Positions 1 through 15,176 of a stretch of DNA of 64,000 nucleotides are shown here, piece by piece. Below the pieces are notes generated by a model. That model saw nothing but the letters and a program-made list of their open reading frames with translations. It was not told where the DNA came from and made no database searches. Both the position numbers and the translations under genes were made by a program. How positions within the stretch are numbered: the first letter of the stretch is position 1; the number at the start of each line of letters is the position of its first letter. Source of the DNA: Vesta saturnalis (taxonomy: Eukaryota > Arthropoda > Insecta > Coleoptera > Lampyridae); the NCBI GenBank assembly GCA_036346205.1, contig JARFJB010001595.1, positions 152,001 through 216,000 of the forward strand, in the 5' to 3' direction.

Positions 1-820
1 CATTTTAAAAATGAATTGAATTTGATTTTAAATTACTTGAGTCTGTCTAATCACTGTGCTTTAAAATATTACCGAGATAAGTGAATTTGAAAACTTTTTA
101 TTACAAAATCCGGAGCTCAATTCAGTAAATGTCCAACGAAATAATTTATGTCCAAGGAATACACCAGACGACCACAAAACATTAGAAGGGATTGCAGTAA
201 GGCTAAGTAATTAATTCCTGTTTCACAAAATAATTGTTTAAGCTGAAACACATACAACAGATGCGCTGAAAATATTAGTTTAAACATTCGTTACATAAAA
301 AACCTCTCTGAATACATTTTCAAAGCTTATTCCAAGCCGTCTGTCGTTTCTCTTCCGTTCTAATCAATTTTAAGGATTGACGTGTATTGAACTAGGTTTA
401 TATTATTCCTGTCTGGAGGATATACTGTTATAATGGACTGTTTTCCACCCGCGTACGGTGATAGATATACAAACGATAAAAAATTTACAAATGCTATAAA
501 TAAATACAGATATTTTTCACAAAAATATTTATTTGTTTCTATTACAATCCATTTTGCTGCAACTCCCTTCAAGCACAAGTTCCCTGTACGGTCGAATCCA
601 CGCATTTATTTTGCTATGTTTACTCATTTTTTTTAAACAAATTTAAACACGATATTCAGGCCAGAACCAAGAAACGTGTGTAAACGTATCGAGACACTCT
701 GAGAAAATATTTAATTTATACTACCTCCACCAATCAGCCCTCTGGCATAGAATGGAGAGTAGAGTTAAATTGAAACGTTAAGAACTATGACCTTCAGGAA
801 AGAAGAGCGAAAGCAGTGGT
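1..820. other. AT-rich sequence, no gene seen
   Basis: No recognisable domain, RNA gene or structured repeat. The short open frames around 360-636 occur on both strands, have no family resemblance and look like chance frames. Confidence 0.5.
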
Positions 821-1404
821 TATACATTGTGGGTGTCTACTGCGTGGACGGAGGACTGCTCCTTAACAATTAGATATTTTGGTGTGGTAATACACGATCA
901 TTGGAGCTACATTCTAAAAATATTTAGGTATATACAGGGTGAGTGACAAAAATATGCCAACCCAAACCTGTGTTTTTTTTTTAATGGAACACCTTGTATA
1001 TTTTTCCATTTTAGGATGCAGTTACATTTAGAATAAAAGTATAGAAATTTGTATCTGTATCACTAACCGTTCTGCAGATATGGTCACTTTAGTACCAATA
1101 TAGAGTAAACTTTGGAACCACAATGCGAGCGTTGTCACCACGATTTTGTAAATCTGTTTATACCACCGATTATTAATAATAGTCTACTAACAAACAAACT
1201 GGGAAATTTTCTGAAAACATGTAAGACTATACAGAATGATTAACTTACGCGAAATGTAATTTTGCTCAATTTCTTCAAATGCAACACCCTGTATATTTTT
1301 TACCTGGCGATTCCCCGTGAAAAGTAGATACTAATTGATAATAGGTTTCATAGCCATAAGCCGGACCCTTCTTGAGATATTGACGCTTTATTTGAAAATA
1401 TTGA
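821..1404. repeat. left inverted repeat arm (~580 bp)
   Basis: Pairs with 2776-3358 over almost its full length. Recognisable paired blocks are the outer 115 bp, a block starting TATACAGGGTGAGTGAC near 932, the stretch around 1141-1240, and the inner end AGATATTGACGCTTT near 1376-1390. It carries additional internal copies of the CACC(C/T)TGTATA motif near 990 and 1287. Confidence 0.85.
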
Positions 1405-1556
1405 CATACAGAAGAACAAATAAAACAAGATCCAGAGCAAATAAGAAAACATTCTTTAACTGATAGGAGAACTTAATTAATAACTAAACAATAAAATAAT
1501 TCTCTACACCTAAAAATAAGTTGAACAAGTAAACATAAACGAATAAAACCATAAAT

Positions 1557-2615
1557 TCAAATTAAATGTTCAAAATGCTGACCACGCCTAGCTAAACACT
1601 GTGCAATTCTCTCGGTAAACGAAAGATTCACTCGCAACAACATTACAGACGAAATGGATTGAAATGCAGCTCTAATTCTATTTTTCATATCTTCCCTTGT
1701 GCTGGGAGGATGTTGGCAAACTTTTTCTTTGACGTAGCCCCAAAGGAAGAAGTCAAAGGGAGTAAGATCCGGTGATCTGGATCGCTAGTTTTGCACACCG
1801 CCTCGTCCTATCCACCTCATCAGATAATTTCTAGGTATTGCTTAACGTCGATTGCATAGTGTGGAGGGGCGCCATCCAGTTGAAGCCACATCGTACAAAT
1901 ATTATCTACCTCGGTATTTTCCAAAAGCTCGGGTAAATCATTTTCAAAAACTTTAAATATCTTTCTCCGGTAAGACTCCCATGAAAGAAAAAAGTACCAA
2001 CCACACTAAAATTGATTATACCACTCCACACATTAACTGACCATGGATGCTGGTGATCAACAACTCTTAAGATGTGAGGATTAGTATCTGAATAGTGATG
2101 ATAGTTATGTGTATTAATATTGCCATTATTGTGAAAAGTTGCTTCATCCGTAAATAGAATGTTATTAACAAAATTGGGTTGTTCATTGATTTTAGTAGTT
2201 ACCCATTGGCAGAGAGATTCACAATTTTTACAATCTATTTCACTTAAAGCTTGATGTTGCTCGATATGATAAGGATTCAATATGTTTTTTTTTTAATAAA
2301 GCGGCGAACTGTATTTCTATTTAGGTCTAGGTGTGCACTTAGCTCTTTGGTACTAATTTGCGGATTTTCTATAAGAGATACCACCATTTGAAACTCAATT
2401 TTTTTATTTGAGCTTGTTTCTGCCCGCTTGGGATAACACGCACTTTATAAATAAGAATTTATAAATCTCTCAGCTACATTCAGAAACGATTCTTTCCGAG
2501 GCTGTTTTACCTCTTGGTATCGTTCACAGTACAAACGGGTAGCCAGCAAAGCATTTCTTTGAGGTTCGCCGTAAATAAAGATCATATCGACCATTTCTTC
2601 TTTGGAAAAATTCAT
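1557..2615 (-). pseudogene. IS630-Tc1-mariner transposase, broken
   Basis: The DNA cut-and-paste transposase of the surrounding element. Read on the minus strand, it starts at an ATG giving MNFSKEEMVDMIFIYGE, a helix-turn-helix start typical of these insect transposases. It passes through a frameshifted HTH region (LNRNTVRRF) and reaches LNPYHIEQHQAL and the first catalytic region FTDEATFHNNG. A second catalytic region LDGAPPHYA lies after another break near 1906. The reading ends in QHFEHLI and a stop, the usual family C-terminus. Several frameshifts and stops lie around 1760-1900 and 2290-2450. Unlike the relative at 26-27.5 kb, the HTH and LNPYH segments are contiguous, so no intron is visible here. 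Confidence 0.8.
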
Positions 2616-2775
2616 TTTATACGAAAATTGACAAAACGACAATCCAAAAACGCACAAACTAATGGAACAATATTTTAATGATTATATAAATGTCAAAACA
2701 ATAGATGCAATTGTTCCTTATTACGAGCGGCTAGCCTACCTGATTTGTTTTGTTGAATTCTATTGTCATAGTAAA

Positions 2776-3358
2776 TTTGTATTTTAGAATATTTTTACGT
2801 AAAAGCGTCAATATCTCAAAAAGGGTCCGTCTTATGGCTATGAAACCTATTATCGATTAGTATCTCCTTTTCACGGGGAATCGAAATGTGAAAAAATATG
2901 CAGGGTGTTGCATTTGAAAAAATTAAGAAAAATTACATTTCGCGTAAGTTAATCATTCTGTATAGTTTTACATGTTTTGGAAAAATTTCCCAATTTTTTG
3001 ATTAGTAGCCTATTATTAATAGTCGGTGATATAAACAGATTTACAAAATCGTGGTGACAACTCTCGCATCGTGGTTTCAAAGTTAACTTTATTTTGGTAC
3101 TAAATTGACGATATCTGCAGAATGGTTAGTGATACACATACAAATGTAACAGTGAATCCTAAAATGGAAAAATATACAGAGTGTTCCGTTTAAAAAAACA
3201 GGTTTGGTTTGGAATATTTTTGTCAATCACCCTGTATACACCTAAATACTTTAGAATGTAGGTCCTATGATAGTGTATTACCACACCAAAACTGGTTATG
3301 ATACTCTAATAGTTAAGGAACAATCCTCCGTCCACGCAGTAGACATCCACCCTGTATA
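2776..3358. repeat. right inverted repeat arm (~580 bp)
   Basis: Reverse complement of 821-1404 with scattered mismatches and small indels. It ends CACCCTGTATA at 3348-3358. Confidence 0.85.
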
Positions 3359-5240
3359 CAGTAAATGAAAACTAAAAATATTTCATCATTTTAATGTGCG
3401 CGAATATTCAAATATGTAAACCAATAGCCACTAACCTAAAATTTTGCAATTATGGATATTTTATTTTGCTGCATCAATTTTGTTTTGTTTCAGGAAAAAA
3501 AATTAAATAATTGCGTTAATTAGTTAGACAAATAGATCTGTCGATATGCAATCCCTCCAGTTTTCCTGAACAATAAAGTTTTTAGTTAAGTTAGCGGGAA
3601 TTAAATATCTACTCGTTTTCCATTAGATTTATTTACATTCGTTCAAATATGGTTCCTTAAAATTGACTTTATGTAGGAATTTACATTTAATTAATCTGTT
3701 GGCTTATTCTTTAAGGGTCACTTAATAATTTTGCATGTTTAACAACATAAATAAGTACAAATAAGAAATCGTTTCATAAGTAGGCCTTTAAAAAACACTT
3801 ATATTTACAATTTTAATTAACAATATCCCTCGATAACCTCAAATCTGTTTAGGAACACGTGTAGAACGCTCGCTACAGTAACTACCCTAAAAGTGAGTAC
3901 GTTTTTAAGAAAGGTGATATGGTAATGTATATACTTGAGTCTTTTGTGCATATGACGATCACAGTTCTTAACTTAGAACTCTACTCAATCTTTTAGCAGA
4001 AAAGGGTACAAAACACTTTGAAACCCCTCTGCGAATTGTCGGTTGCTTAATAATTTACCTAAAATTCTATACCTACCTTACTCGCCAAAAATTTGAAAAT
4101 TATTCAATTTTGACAAAATTTTGCATAAAAATGCTAAAATATACATAAAAACAAAATTATGCACACATTGCACAAGTATGCAATATACGTAATTATTAAT
4201 CAGCGTTAATTAACTCTAATTGGTACAACTCGTTTATGTAATTGAGTCTTCACCAAAATATGCAAAATTAAAATATGTGCATCTTTCATATAATCCGATC
4301 TTTATTTATAAGGTTCCAAAACATCTAATTCGTCTTTTTTATTCCAAAAATGTAAGGATTTGAAGTAAGGTCATAAGATTATTATTTGCTATTAAACGTT
4401 TGGCATAATTTAACTGGTCTGTGTTTATATTTGTAACATATAATGTGTATTTTGTATCTAATGCCTAAGTGTTTGCTCAATACAAACAGAATTACCGAAG
4501 ATACAGTTAAATTTACAAGCACACGAATTCAAAATGTCATTAGTTGAATCTTCCGCATTACATAAACATTTAACAGCATTGGTGGTAGTATTGAAAACTA
4601 CTTTGTACATTTTGTTTCTTTATAATATGTGAGCTACTTTTTCCAAAATATTAAATTGATATGTATTTATTTTCTGTCTTTTCTATGGATAAATATTTTT
4701 GATAGATAACCTTTATTCTTAATTATTATTTATAGTCAATCTGAAAGCAGATTTACTTGAGTGCGTGTCCTTTCTTTTGTGGTTTAAATGACAAGGCACA
4801 CGTACTATTTTGTAGATATACCAGTGTGGACTTGATTAATACGATTACTCTTGCGATAATCTGATGCATCGGTTAATTGCTTTCCTTAGTTTTCTGTAAA
4901 ATAATGAATTTTTGACATATTTTACAGCTAATTGCCATGTTGCCACAGTTTAATAATTGTTTTGTATTAAAAGCTTCGTTGTCATGTTATAATACTATTA
5001 ACTTGGGGATCACATGTAGCTTAATTGGTTTAGCTATTTTAGTCAAGCTTTGGTATAATTTATGACATACTGTGCAGTTTTAATTATAAATATAAACAGT
5101 ATTGCTTTAGGAACTATTCATTCTGAAATAACTGTATCCTCAATTTCTCAAATAGGATGAATATCTTCATTTTCTATCAGCTAATAAAACATTTACTCCA
5201 AAAACATTTTTTTAAAATAGAGTTCTAAGTGGTATTTTAC
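3359..5240. other. AT-rich sequence, no gene seen
   Basis: I could find no coding motif, palindrome or tandem repeat above background in this stretch. Confidence 0.5.
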
Positions 5241-5242
5241 CC

Positions 5243-5375
5243 ACAGACCACCCTTACTACTGTATAAGACCCAAATTCGACATCAACTGGAATATAACTC
5301 TTACCTCTGGGTTGGTGCTCCCCAATTAGCTCTCGATATTGTTGATCATAATAAACAAACCGTTGCAAATTGTAT
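5243..5375 (+). pseudogene. LINE reverse-transcriptase C-terminal scrap
   Basis: About 130 bp closely matching part of the LINE at 55.68-56.95 kb (corresponding to ~56411-56530). The shared reading is AQIRPHLEYNSHLWV, then APQYALDIVDR in the 56-kb copy. Here the same frame gives TQIRHQLEYNSYLWVGAP. This motif lies in the region following the reverse transcriptase of Jockey/CR1-type non-LTR retrotransposons. The scrap is truncated at both ends and is non-functional. Confidence 0.8.
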
Positions 5376-5640
5376 CAACGCTTCCACATATAAAATTAGG
5401 TTTTTTGTAAATAACTCGGAAATAATTAACTTTACAACAAAATTAAAAGAATACTTTTCGATCAGAAATTTGATTTTCTATCTAACAACAAACTTAAAAA
5501 AATTCCGGTGAACGAGTTTTAAAATCGAGTTTTTTGGAAATATTTCGAAAATGACAAAATCAATCGCTTTGGGTAATTAACGTATACATGTGTGCCAAAT
5601 TTCAAGTTGATATGTTAAGTCTTTCGAAAATTAGCTAGTA
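5376..5640. other. AT-rich lead-in to the CA/GT tract
   Basis: Contains the phrase TGTGCCAAATTTCAAGTTGA (5591-5610) just before a CA-rich tract. A similar 'cccatgtcaaatctcatt' phrase precedes an ACACACAGG run at 24.45 kb, suggesting that both mark the 3' side of a dispersed repeat. This link is inferred. Confidence 0.35.
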
Positions 5641-6385
5641 CACATACACACACGCGCACACGCACACGCACACTCACACAAACACGCACACGCACACGGA
5701 CACGCACACACACGGATACACACACGCACGCGCGTGTGCGTGTGTGCGTGCGCTGTGCGTGTGCGTGCGTGCGTCGCGTGTGCGTGTGCTGTGTTCGTGT
5801 CGTGTGCGTGTGCGCGGTTATCTGGTATGCAGATGTCAGGGTGTACATGTGTGGTAGTGTGCGGGTGTCAATTATACGGGCGTAGGGTGTGCGGGTGTAC
5901 TGGTGTTCTGGTGTCGGATGTCGGAAGTGCGCGTGTGCCGTTTCGCTCGCGTGCACACGCGTGTGTGCGTTTGCGGTTGTAAGTGTATAGGTGTCAGATG
6001 TGCTGGGGTAAGAGTTTGCTGGTGTTTAGGTGTTGGTTGTTAGTGTTGGGTGTGGGGATGTGCGAATATGCGGGTGTGCTGGTGTTGGGCGTGCACGTGT
6101 GCGACGTGCGCGTGCGCGAGTCTGAGTATTCGTGTGTTAGGTGTGCTGGTGTGCGGGTGTACGGTTGTGCGGTAGGGGGTGTGCATGCCTGTGTACGTGC
6201 GCGCGTATGTGCGCGCGTGGGTGCACGTGTGCGTGAGCGTGTGAGCGCGTATGCGCGTACGTGTGTGCAATAGTGTCCCTGTGTTCGGCTGTGTGCGAAT
6301 GTATGTGCCTATATGCGTGTATGTGCGCGTGTGCGCGTTTGCGCTTAAGCGCGTGTGCGTGTCTAGGTGTGTGTGTGGGGGTGCG
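5641..6385. repeat. 0.74-kb CA/GT/GC low-complexity tract with strand switch
   Basis: Positions 5641-5733 are a (CA/CG) purine-pyrimidine alternating run. From about 5734 the strand flips to GT/GC-rich and continues as degenerate GTGTGCGGGTGT-like units to ~6385. The long Cys/Val/Arg frames on the plus strand and the His/Thr/Arg frames on the minus strand are products of this repeat, not genes. Alternating CG/CA tracts can adopt Z-DNA. Confidence 0.9.
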
Positions 6386-9090
<2,705 letters not shown>

Positions 9091-9096
9091 ATAGTT

Positions 9097-9255
9097 ATGC
9101 ATTTTCGAACGAGTTACTCTGTATATTTAATTTTAGTTTGCATCTGTCTTGTAGGTAGCGGAGCGAAAAAATTGTATTACTGTAATAGCATCAGTAGTGT
9201 TGAGGTAGAAAAACAAGTTATCTCCCACGCGGCTCGAACTGCGTTATTCGAATAG
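9097..9255 (+). CDS. unrecognised 52-codon ORF with signal-peptide-like start
   Basis: Starting at the second ATG of the open frame, the peptide begins MHFRTSYSVYLILVCICLVG. This is a short polar start followed by a hydrophobic core ending in small residues, as in a secretion signal. The remaining ~30 residues are polar with one Cys and match nothing I know. A TTTGCAG acceptor-like sequence lies ~30 bp upstream, at 9063-9069. No neighbouring exon is apparent. It may be a chance frame in AT-rich DNA, and I rate real coding unlikely but not excluded. Confidence 0.15.
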   Translation: MHFRTSYSVYLILVCICLVGSGAKKLYYCNSISSVEVEKQVISHAARTALFE

Positions 9256-9259
9256 ATAG

Positions 9260-11630
9260 TGAGAAATCGTTTAGAGTGAAATTGGGTGAAATGCAAATTG
9301 GTAACTAATTACACTACAGCATACGGAGAAATCTCTGTTTACTACGTTGACAAACGAATAAATATTTTAAAAATTAGTACTTCTTTTAATGAAAAATATG
9401 AAAGTAATTACAGGTAATATTTTTTTTTATTCCATAGCTTCGGATAAACGGTGGTGGTTTGTTACAAGCGAAATACTCATTAGAGCATCAGTCCGTAAAG
9501 GAAATTTGTGCACACGGCATAGCTTAGATGGGTTCTTACTTAATTCTGTAAAAGGGCACTCGTCACAACTCCAAAAACGTTAAAATCGGGCAAAAACGTA
9601 AAAATACGCTTCCTGTTAGATACATTTATAGCGGGAAATCGTCATAAACTGGATCAATAATGGTCTAACAGGAAACCATAACGTTCACTAAAAAAAACAT
9701 CTCCTCTACTAAAATTCTACTACAAGAACATGTACGCAACGTTAATCCAAACTTCAATAAAATGCTAAGCTTTATATAAAAGCCACAAGATTGTGATAAT
9801 AAAACCAAATATTTCGATTAACTTAGCGCTAAAATCATTTGCTCGAATATCCGAAAATAGCTGATTAAAACGGCAATTAATTATTTGATTTCGCAAGATA
9901 AATACGTCACAACAAATCTAAATCGGCACGAATCAATATATTTATAAAATCCTAAAATCTAATAAACTAAAAAATCGGGGTTGAAGTGCCTACTTACGCC
10001 AGTTCACAGCTCGCTTAAATGCTCAAATAACTCGCTTACCGGAACGTAATCGCAGGTGGTCATGGGACCAGCAGGTCTTCGTTATACCTGAAAGGCTCTA
10101 AAATAATTGTGTGCAGCAGAACCAGGCACTTATCTGATCAAGAAAAGCAATAATTCTGTTGTTACGTTACTTTACGTAATAAATATGATTCTCAATGAAA
10201 TTGTTTCCATGAAAAAAAATCACTTTACTTCAATTTTCAACAACTTGAAAATATATCAATCAATCGGCTAGAAAATATGCCCAAATTCATGAAAACTAAT
10301 TCTTTAACGTTCCAAATTACAGTTGTTATTTTTAAAACTAGAAGGTTGTTTATTTACAGCGAGATATTCTTTACCGGCGAACTGTGTAATTATTGTCTGG
10401 AATTAGGAACGATCGTTTGGTTTCTTGCGCACAAAAGCGATGAGTACTCCAAGGAACAGGGCAAACGCGTGGAAATTAACGCTTAACACCCTTTTCTAGG
10501 ATCTACGACAAAGCCCCTTTGGACGAACTGCACTTAACGATAAACCAATCTTGTGGTGGCTCAACACACAATAAAATCCCAACAAGAATTGTTTGGGGAC
10601 ACTGCCCCTAATAACGGAAGTTCTTTCAAGACGGATTTGGGGTGACGCCGATCCGTGAAAATTCACCGTCCGCGGTAACGTTAACGTGTGAATACCCTTG
10701 CATCTGTATGAGTCCCTGAGCGAAAATTTGAAATTTTTAAAAATGGCAAAGCCAACTATTACTGCTACTTAAAAAAATCTAAGTTTGGTCCAACTGAAGC
10801 GAGCAGGAAATTAGTATGTACAGCATGTTGCGTATTAAAATGTCTAAAATTTTTACTCCTGTCATTTTGTTGTATTCCTAATAATAACCATTCGACAACA
10901 TTTAAACGGAAATCACCAAACTTGTTTTCACTCATCAAAGTTTAAAATAAAAAACAAAACTATTTATTATGGCAAGGGTGTAAAACTGCCAAAAACCACA
11001 ATAATTAATTCATTTTTTCCATGGCCAACTTTACATCAATAATAAAAATAACTTTGTTATTTTGTCTGATATCGTTACAAAGCTCAAAAAAATGCGCATC
11101 TGATATAGGCACAGTCTACTGTACCTTCCATTTAAAAAAACAACGGTTTATATTATGACTTTGAAATAACAAGGGATAGAACATAAGTGGCAACGCCAGT
11201 AGTTAAAGCATAAGAACACTACCATTTTTTCCTCTAAATTTTATTTCTCAAATCGATAATAACAGAGTTATTTAGAATTAAATAAAATGCAAAATTTTTG
11301 GTTTTATAGTAAACCATATATATATATATATATATATATGCAAATAAATTTAAATAAGAAATTTTCTCTTGGAAGCTTGTGTAGCGTGTTTGACTTAGGG
11401 TAGTTGGTTTAATACATGCTGTAGAAGGTATAGAAGTGAGAGCGCCAAGAATAGTTGCATTTTATACATAAACTTAGAAATGTACCCTTGGGTCAAAATG
11501 GCACTTTAGTTAGTTTGAAGGTAACGTCACTTTTCACGAAAATACCTATTGAAGGCACGATGAAAATTCTAGAAGAGAAACACTCAATAAACCAAGATAT
11601 ACTCAATAAAATAAAATAAACCACTGTATG
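9260..11630. other. unrecognised, somewhat less AT-rich intergenic sequence
   Basis: No recognised gene. It includes a candidate splice-bounded segment at 10040-10097 (minus), a moderately GC-richer patch at 10440-10720, and a short TA run at 11316-11339. The frames at 9389-9583 and 10277-10486 have no recognised domain. Confidence 0.4.
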
Positions 11631-11634
11631 CACT

Positions 11635-12335
11635 CAACCTATTTTAAACCCAAAGGACAATTCTACAAGCAAATTCAAGGGGCACCTGTGGGTTCGCTAC
11701 TCTCTTCAGCTTTTGAAACCACTGCTTTAACTTCTTTAAAACCTAAATGTTGATTTCGTTATGCTCACGACACATTTGTAGTTTGGCCCCATGGAAAAGG
11801 AAACTTGAACAGTTTTCTAGGACATATTAACCAGATTCACAACATCAAATTTACTATGGATGTTGAAGGAAATAATTCACTCCCGTTTCTAGACACCCTG
11901 ATAACAAGACTTCCTAACGGTAAATTTACACACAGAGTTTATCGAAAACCAACTCATACGAATAGATACCTGAACTGTCTTTCGCATCACTATCCTGTTC
12001 AATTTCATAGTGTTATGAAATTCTAAATATACCGCTCTTACTACTTATCTCACGAAAATTCCAAAACGGAGATGAAGACTATAAATAAAATATTACTTCA
12101 AAATGAATACAAAGATAAAAAAATATAGAACATTACCAACGAAGCAAGAAATCCCAGAAACACTAACCTGTCAAACAATGAACTCAAGATTCCCGTTATT
12201 CCACTTTGTATAAGGCATTACAGACAAAATAGCAAAGATATTCCCAAAAACAACTTTACACCGGTATTCAAAACCACACTCAACTTTGTACCAACTTTTA
12301 AGAAGCCCCAGAGACAAAATTCCCAATGAAAACTA
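11635..12335 (+). pseudogene. Penelope-like element reverse transcriptase (C-terminal part), broken
   Basis: Penelope-like retroelements encode an RT followed by a GIY-YIG nuclease. In order, the plus strand shows a YFKPKGQFYKQIQGAPVGSL segment and a catalytic core reading YAHDTFVVWPHGKG. The second position of the expected YADDT box is His. Next comes the open stretch at 11805-12026 with NNSLPFLDTLITRLPNGKF and YRKPTHTNRYLNCLSHH, which are very typical of this family. Further decayed sequence, VFKTTLNFVPTFKKPQRQN, lies near 12260-12330. A GIY-YIG domain does not follow directly. Stops at 11750, 12025 and 12126 kill the frame. A probable C-terminus of the same kind of element is at 15.0-15.2 kb. 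Confidence 0.85.
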
Positions 12336-12339
12336 AGGG

Positions 12340-15005
12340 GTTGCCACGTGTCTAACCACCGCACGGCACAATATGGGAGAAATGAGTGAGCATTCGGATT
12401 GCATGCGTGTTTTGTAGGTATCGATAAAGTAGTTAAATTAGAGTCTGGTTAGTGAGAAAAAAATCGAAATAGGCGCCACAAGCTTTAAAGAAAGAATTAG
12501 AAGAAAATAGGTTCTTATTCCTTGGAAGAGGGAGAAAGCCTGTAAAGCTTGAAACAGGGAGTAATAGGAACAGTAATTAAGTGACAATTCCCTCGACAAA
12601 CGTAAATTTATTTCTTTCCTTAAATTCTCAACGAAGGAGACAATAAGCCAAACGTTATTGTATAGCTATATAAATATATAAATGATAAATAAAATAAATT
12701 ATACACAGTATAGATGTTATCCCCAAAACCAAAAAAAAAATATAAGTTAAAAAAAGCTTGACAATGGCAAGTCGTGAGCTTGTACATACGCCCACAGTAA
12801 TTTATAATTTATAATTTTAATACCAAAAACAATAGTACCCCTTTCGGCCGACGCTAGATCTTACGCACCTTATCCTGAAAAGGCTAATTTAATAAACCTA
12901 TTAAATCTGTTATTTACAAGAAAGAAAAAAATTAATTAAATAATTCAGCTTGCCTTTCGTTTAACAAAACTTAATACAAACCCGATTTTGATTCAATTAC
13001 ATGAATACAATCAGAAAAGCTTGTTCAATCAACTTAATTTATCTCGAATAAAATAGAATATTAGTAATTATGCAATTTAAATTAGAAAAATAAATTCGCC
13101 CGAACAACCTTATCCATAAAACGATATTGTATATTATACATTTCAGCTGCCGAATAGCATTTAAACTAGCACGAAATCGCGCGCCAAACTTGACATTATT
13201 CAGTATCACACATTACATCTGGTATAAACATAAAAGTTGCAGGAAAGCTACTGCGCACGACCACATAAACATTAGTACAAAATTAGTTATCCCCAAAATG
13301 GGGGTTGCACCTGAACTCCCTAATGGGTGTATCACATGGAACCAATTTTAACAAAAATTATTCAAAATGTTGATCGTTAAGTGTGTCTAAAGTATTGGAG
13401 AATGGTTTAATTAACATGTAGTAGTTCTACATGAGAGAAATTGTATTAAAATTAGCAGATGTTAGGTATCAAACTGATACCCAACTTGTACTATAGGTGA
13501 CACATTTAACACATACTCGTTGACAGAATATTAATTTCGTTGTAAGCAATTTAGGTAAGAGTTGTATTCATGGGTAAAATATTTGTCAAACACTTGTTAA
13601 CAGAAGTAAGGTAAATGTACTTAATTTCGTTGTAGGCGATCGTAATCTGCTGAAGTCAACCTATACAAGGTAGCCAGGATTTCACCAGCTTCAATACAGA
13701 TGTAATCCTCAACGATCACGCAATCCCAGGTACGTTAGACATAGCTGACTGCAGCTTACCAACAGCACAATCCAAATAATAAACCAAGAGGTGCAGAACA
13801 GGTGATCTTGTTACATCAAAAAAGACAAAACCAAATGTGACCATGAACTTTGGTGTAATCGTAACGGTAAAGTTATATGGGAACATAAATGCTAAAACTA
13901 AGATAAAGAATTAAAACGGTGTTTATTCAGTAAGAAGGTGTTACCTCTAAGGTCGAATGCGAGCGTTAGTTTAAATGTCTTAACCAATTCCTGACATCTA
14001 TTTCTTTGAAAAAGCAATACAAAATTCCCTTTTGCTTGAAACCTAAATGAGAAGTTTTAATTACAACGAGACTAACGAGATCTGATACGGATTACCGAGA
14101 AGATGTGGATGGAATGAAATATTTCTGTTACATCCGATTTTAATAGCGATTATATCACTTCTATGCAACAAAGCGATACTAGATTGTGAGAAATTAAAAA
14201 ATAAAATGAAACTTAATATCTACGAAATAGAAACACAAATCTAGAAATCTCAACCATTCTACAGCCATGGCGATTTTGAAAGGAAAGCCAACGCCTCAAC
14301 AAACAATTTTACAACTTGAAAAATATTCCTATCAATCATTGTTACCACAATAGCATTTTATATATTGTTAGCAGAATAAACCGTTATTTATCAGCGTATT
14401 TATTAAGAAATAGTAAAATAACAGATCCCTTTTCAGAGTTAAGTATACTAATCACCAGCACTACGTACATGTAAGATATGGCCCTATAGGTATTAATTGA
14501 AATTAATTTTTATTTAATAAATGCTAAATTACTACAGAAAGCTTTAATACATTAAACTAGCGGAACTAAAAACGAGTAAACTTTTGAAATACATAGGTGG
14601 AACGAGAGAGAAATAATTTTCGTATAATGTAGAAACGTACACGTCGTAAAAGAAAATTATATGTGAGGTAGCAAATAGCTACAGTATAGGAATAATTTTG
14701 TATAACATTTGATCCATCATACTCATTAGTAAATGCCGTAAATACAGACATTTTAAAGCATTATAGTAAATAAAATAGATACTAGTAAGCTTAAAGCACA
14801 TTACTAAATGTTTATAGCACAGATACTTATTTAAGGTAGCCAGGTAAAATGATACAATTGATCCTATATCGATTGTTGCACGTTACAGATTGTATGAGAT
14901 ACCGTGCAACAACTGTGCAAGAACTTATATAAACTAATAGAATATTATATGCGAGATCTGAAGGACACAAACTAGCAATTAAACAGCACAATCCATCATC
15001 ATCTT
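12340..15005. other. AT-rich sequence, no gene recognised
   Basis: No protein family recognised. It contains a candidate exon-like interval at 13636-13729 (plus), bounded by TTGTAG and CAG|GTACGT. It separates two Penelope-like fragments and may itself include inserted or decayed element DNA. Confidence 0.4.
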
Positions 15006-15008
15006 TAG

Positions 15009-15176
15009 CTGCAACATCATTTAGACACAGGTCATCAAATTAACCCCAACAATGTGCGTTTAATTGCACCTCTACATACCTTACCCGAACGAATTATTAG
15101 AGAAGCGGTTGAAATTGAAAGTATACCCAACACCCTCAATAAACGAGATGACACTTCTGGAATGCCACAAATTTAG
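15009..15176 (+). pseudogene. Penelope-like (GIY-YIG) C-terminal fragment
   Basis: One open frame reads LQHHLDTGHQINPNN, then LPERIIREAVEIESIPNTLN and KRDD before a stop. The H..TGH motif followed by R..REAVEIE..PN..N.R.D is the end of the GIY-YIG nuclease region in Penelope-like elements. Its closing Glu acts in that fold. Only the last ~55 residues remain. It lies 2.7 kb downstream of the RT fragment in the same orientation, so both could be parts of one interrupted copy. I cannot prove this from the sequence alone. Confidence 0.7.

Larger units (their letters stand above)
821..3358 (-). mobile_element. IS630-Tc1-mariner element with long inverted repeats
   Basis: A 2.5-kb unit with inverted arms at both ends and a decayed transposase on the minus strand between them. 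The termini read TATACA(TT)GTGGGTG on the left and, reversed, TATACAGGGTGGATG on the right. This fits insertion at a TA dinucleotide, as is standard for this superfamily. The arms are much longer than the usual 20-30 bp of Tc1 or mariner. The arms also contain inner copies of the terminal motif, so this could be one element with a complex terminus or two nested elements. It is dead because its transposase is frameshifted. Confidence 0.85.

Noticed and set aside
5641..6385. Possible CRISPR-like array
   Set aside because: Units are degenerate microsatellite variants without unique spacers, and the genome is clearly animal.
9160..9250. tRNA-like GGTAGCGGAG...GGCTCGAAC words
   Set aside because: The arms do not pair into a cloverleaf and spacing is wrong.
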